Of a stretch of 6,032 nt of DNA, positions 4,377 through 6,032 are shown piece by piece; the first letter of the stretch is position 1, and every line of letters begins with the position of its first letter. A program made the position numbers and the translations under genes. Source of the stretch: Alkalinema sp. CAN_BIN05 (GTDB lineage: Bacteria; Cyanobacteriota; Cyanobacteriia; Leptolyngbyales; Leptolyngbyaceae); contig JAJAYH010000462.1 in the NCBI GenBank assembly GCA_026786325.1, positions 1 through 6,032 of the forward strand. The letters are read 5' to 3'. Under the pieces are notes generated by a model that searched no databases, had not been told where the DNA came from, and saw only the letters and a program-made list of their open reading frames with translations.

Positions 4377-4616
4377 GATAAATACTAGTGAGAAACAAAA
4401 GCCTTAGATGCCTATGCATTGTAACCAAATTCCTTGATTGTGAACTGTCAGGTTCTGATTCGCCGGAACACGATCGACCGACATCATTCAGCGATCATGT
4501 ATGGTTCATTCAGCCCAACCCCGATCGTAAAGATCTAGATTGGGCTGACTTCTTTATTAGACACTAAAGGAAATTAGGACAATTAATTAAATTGAGTATA
4601 CTAAAGTTTCCATTGG
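4377..4616. other. Intergenic gap between the DUF4230-like gene and the IS remnants
   Basis: These 240 bp carry no convincing ORF. The DUF4230-like gene's promoter should be here on the minus strand. TACAAT (minus strand, 4423-4418) is a possible -10 but has no matching -35. The one clear structure is the inverted repeat at 4511-4547. The AT-rich stretch 4575-4616 leads into the transposase fragment and may contain the left end of that element, but I could not define a terminal inverted repeat. Confidence 0.5.
4511..4547 (+). terminator. Inverted repeat, possible terminator-like hairpin
   Basis: CAGCCCAA (4511-4518) pairs perfectly with TTGGGCTG (4540-4547). An inner GATC/GATC stem (4523-4526 and 4532-4535) closes a GTAAA loop. 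The + side is followed by ACTTCTTTATTAG, only moderately T-rich, and there is no intact + strand gene directly upstream to terminate. It could instead be an operator or the relic of a lost gene's terminator. Confidence 0.35.
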
Positions 4617-4870
4617 ATGAGCTTTAACATCATGAAAATGAGCTACGGCGAACTAGCAGGAAAACCTAACATACTGCAAAGCCTGACAGGTGTGAACTCC
4701 CAGGAGTTTTCCGATTTATTGAAGAGCTTTGAGCTGACTTGGAAGGAGTCTATCGCATTTGGCGTGGATAATCCAAACCGACAACGAGCCTATGGTGCAG
4801 GTCGCAAGTCAGAACTAGCGTTGATAGAAGATAAATTACTGTTCATCTTGGTTTACTTCCGATTATGCCC
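4617..4870 (+). pseudogene. 5' fragment of an IS5-superfamily transposase gene (HTH_Tnp_4 type)
   Basis: The residues read like the N-terminal region of IS5-superfamily DDE transposases with an HTH_Tnp_4 domain: LTGVNSQEFSDLLKSFELTW, then RQRAYGAGRKSEL and the very typical EDKLLFILVYFRLCP. The family normally continues into an FGMSQSQAN-like HTH and then the DDE domain. Here the match ends at about 4870 and the frame continues for 13 codons of unrelated sequence, which is the antisense of the next transposase remnant, to a stop at 4910. A second in-frame ATG at 4632 (MKMSYGEL) is the more family-like start. All catalytic residues are missing, so the fragment is inactive. Confidence 0.75.
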
Positions 4871-5695
4871 TGACACAACAGAGGTCCATTTTTGTTGTCG
4901 CATTCGCTAATGTTCTTTCATAGTTCTTCACCAATATCTTGCAACGTGACCTCCATGCATTCGATCGTTCAACTACCCAACGTGCAATGGCTGGGATAAA
5001 ACCTGACTTTCCTTGTTCTTCTTTCTCCTGTTTTGAATGCTTCTTTGAAAGCTCAAATCTAATTTTTATCATAATTTGAGGATAGACTTTTTGGAGTTAT
5101 CGGACCAAATAATCAATGTGGTATCCATGGTCCAACAAAATAGTGATTTTTTTAATTTTTAATGTTGACGGGTTTTGATTTGAAGTATTCAATATTTTCA
5201 GTAACCATTTCTATCAGGCCGACATCATTAGATAGGTTCGCTGGAGTACAATGAGCAAAGAATGGAAACCCAAGCGTATCAACGGCTAGATGTCTTTTGA
5301 TTCCATTAGTTGCCTTGTATCGGCAAAAGCCTTTTGATTCAACGCTCGCATTACAAGTATTTTTGACAGCTTGGGAGTCAACGATTATTAAAGTAGTCCA
5401 TTTTCTTTTTTTTAACCTGTTCCCGTGTTGCCTCATGAAGAAGCGTCATCAGTTTCTCAATACAACCCGCCGCTCGCCATTGTTTGTAGTGCCAATAGAC
5501 GGTTGAAGACGGCGGTAGATCTTTGGGTAAGTCTTCCCATCTACAGCCATTTTTTAGTTGGTAAAAGACTCCATCTAGAAGTTCTCATTTAGTCCAAGCC
5601 GGAGGTCTTGTTTGTTTTTTAGGAGGCAAGACTGCTGACAGAAGAGGTTCAAGGAGTTCCCATTCTTTATCGGTTAGACTACTGGAATAGGCCAT
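4869..5695 (-). pseudogene. Disabled IS5/IS427-like transposase gene
   Basis: Starting at ATG 5695, the frame reads an IS427-type N-terminus (SLTDKEWELLEPLL, later LLDGVFYQLKNGCRWEDLP). The DDE core follows with all three acidic positions recognisable: IIVDSQAVK, ILLDHGYH and WVVERSNAW. Four lesions break it: TGA at codon 37 (5585-5587, probably CGA to TGA); a frame change at an eight-T run (5406-5413, + strand), fixed if one base is removed; a second frame change at 5147-5160 that fits a 7-bp ATTAAAA tandem duplication; and TAA at 5097-5099 (from a likely GAA). The expected last ~10 residues after LCCVR are missing because the 3' end is fused to the preceding transposase fragment. The gene is certainly non-functional. 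Confidence 0.85.
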
Positions 5696-5749
5696 AGGAC
5701 TGGAGGCTATAACTTTTTCATGTCATTTAACTATACCCTATTAATGTCA

Positions 5750-5872
5750 AATGGGTTCTATAAGAAGGGAGTAGCATTATCAAAGACCGTAATGAAAGCG
5801 ATTGAACGGAGGCTACAACGCAATCCAGAACTCCCCAAGTGGGATATTCTGATTCAACCGGTTATTGGGTAA
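5750..5872 (+). pseudogene. Short C-terminal fragment, probably of a third transposase
   Basis: The frame reads NGFYKKGVALSKTVMKAI, then ERRLQRNPELPKWDILIQP, before TAA at 5870-5872. The 'K/TG..v..S...M' stretch followed by a tryptophan-containing 'PKWD..IQP' ending resembles the tail of ISAzo13-like (Rhodopirellula-type) DDE transposases, from memory only. It has no start codon context of its own and sits directly against the disabled IS5/IS427-like element, so it is probably a 3' remnant. An orphan tail of another gene is possible. Confidence 0.35.
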
Positions 5873-6032
5873 ATATATTTCTGGAAATCACCTTACATCC
5901 TTGTACGGATTTGGAGTTCTTCTGACATTAGCCGCCGTAATTAATAATGGGATATCAGCAAATGCGATCGAATTTCTAACAGTAGATGATGATTCATTGA
6001 ATTAAGTCACGTCCGTATCACAGTTTCGTTAA
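5873..6032. other. Unassigned right end of the window
   Basis: No gene is supported here. One frame gives a hydrophobic stretch (LYGFGVLLTLAAVINNG, then ISANAIEFLTVDD) ending at TAA 6003-6005. It looks like a signal peptide or membrane helix but has no ATG start or ribosome binding site, so it may be a degraded gene or chance. Confidence 0.3.

Noticed and set aside
5851..6005. Small exported or membrane protein with a hydrophobic segment
   Set aside because: It has no ATG, no ribosome binding site and overlaps a transposase-like tail in another frame; only a TTG start could be proposed.

Overview
The window looks like an accessory region of a cyanobacterial chromosome, probably from a filamentous or otherwise IS-rich species. 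CGATCG palindromes, reminiscent of the cyanobacterial HIP1 octamer, are scattered throughout. The small toxin-antitoxin (TA) proteins, the DUF4230-like membrane-anchored protein and the transposase remnants are also of types common in cyanobacteria. No RNA genes, CRISPR array, integrase or replication origin was seen.

Region 1 (1-3537) is a repeat-punctuated array. A repeat of about 85-110 bp occurs five times in the same orientation (365-474, 1158-1265, 1904-1988, 2742-2830, and a deleted copy at 3470-3537), with start-to-start distances of about 793, 746, 838 and 728 bp. Each of the four intervals holds exactly one two-gene module: (i) a 75-residue unknown protein with a retropepsin-like aspartic protease, overlapping by ATGA; (ii) a small antitoxin-like protein with a RelE/ParE-type toxin; (iii) a reverse-strand higB-higA module whose toxin gene is frameshifted; (iv) a ParD-ParE pair, overlapping by ATGA. 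In modules i, ii and iv the 3' end of the second gene meets or runs into the 5' edge of the next repeat, giving a layout of 'gene pair plus 3' repeat' that formally resembles integron cassettes. In copy 1 the left part of the repeat is the coding 3' end of the first gene (ending DRFYFLRDL.. and a stop). Copies 2-5 look like detached remnants of that same 3' end plus a downstream bulged hairpin.

Region 2 (3522-4376, minus strand) is a gene for a DUF4230-like, membrane-anchored protein. Its stop codon lies inside the degenerate fifth repeat. The roughly 240-bp upstream gap holds one good inverted repeat and nothing else that I recognise.

Region 3 (about 4617-5872) is an insertion-sequence graveyard. 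It holds the 5' third of an IS5-superfamily (HTH_Tnp_4 type) transposase gene on +, cut at about 4870 by the 3' end of a second, multiply disabled IS5/IS427-like transposase gene on -, and then a short C-terminal fragment of a third probable transposase. The last 160 bp hold nothing I can assign with confidence.

Biological reading (inference): the array looks like a place where addiction-type modules accumulate or are exchanged through shared repeats. The protease pair sits in a slot otherwise used by TA modules, has the same size and overlap architecture, and is the best candidate here for an undescribed two-component system.
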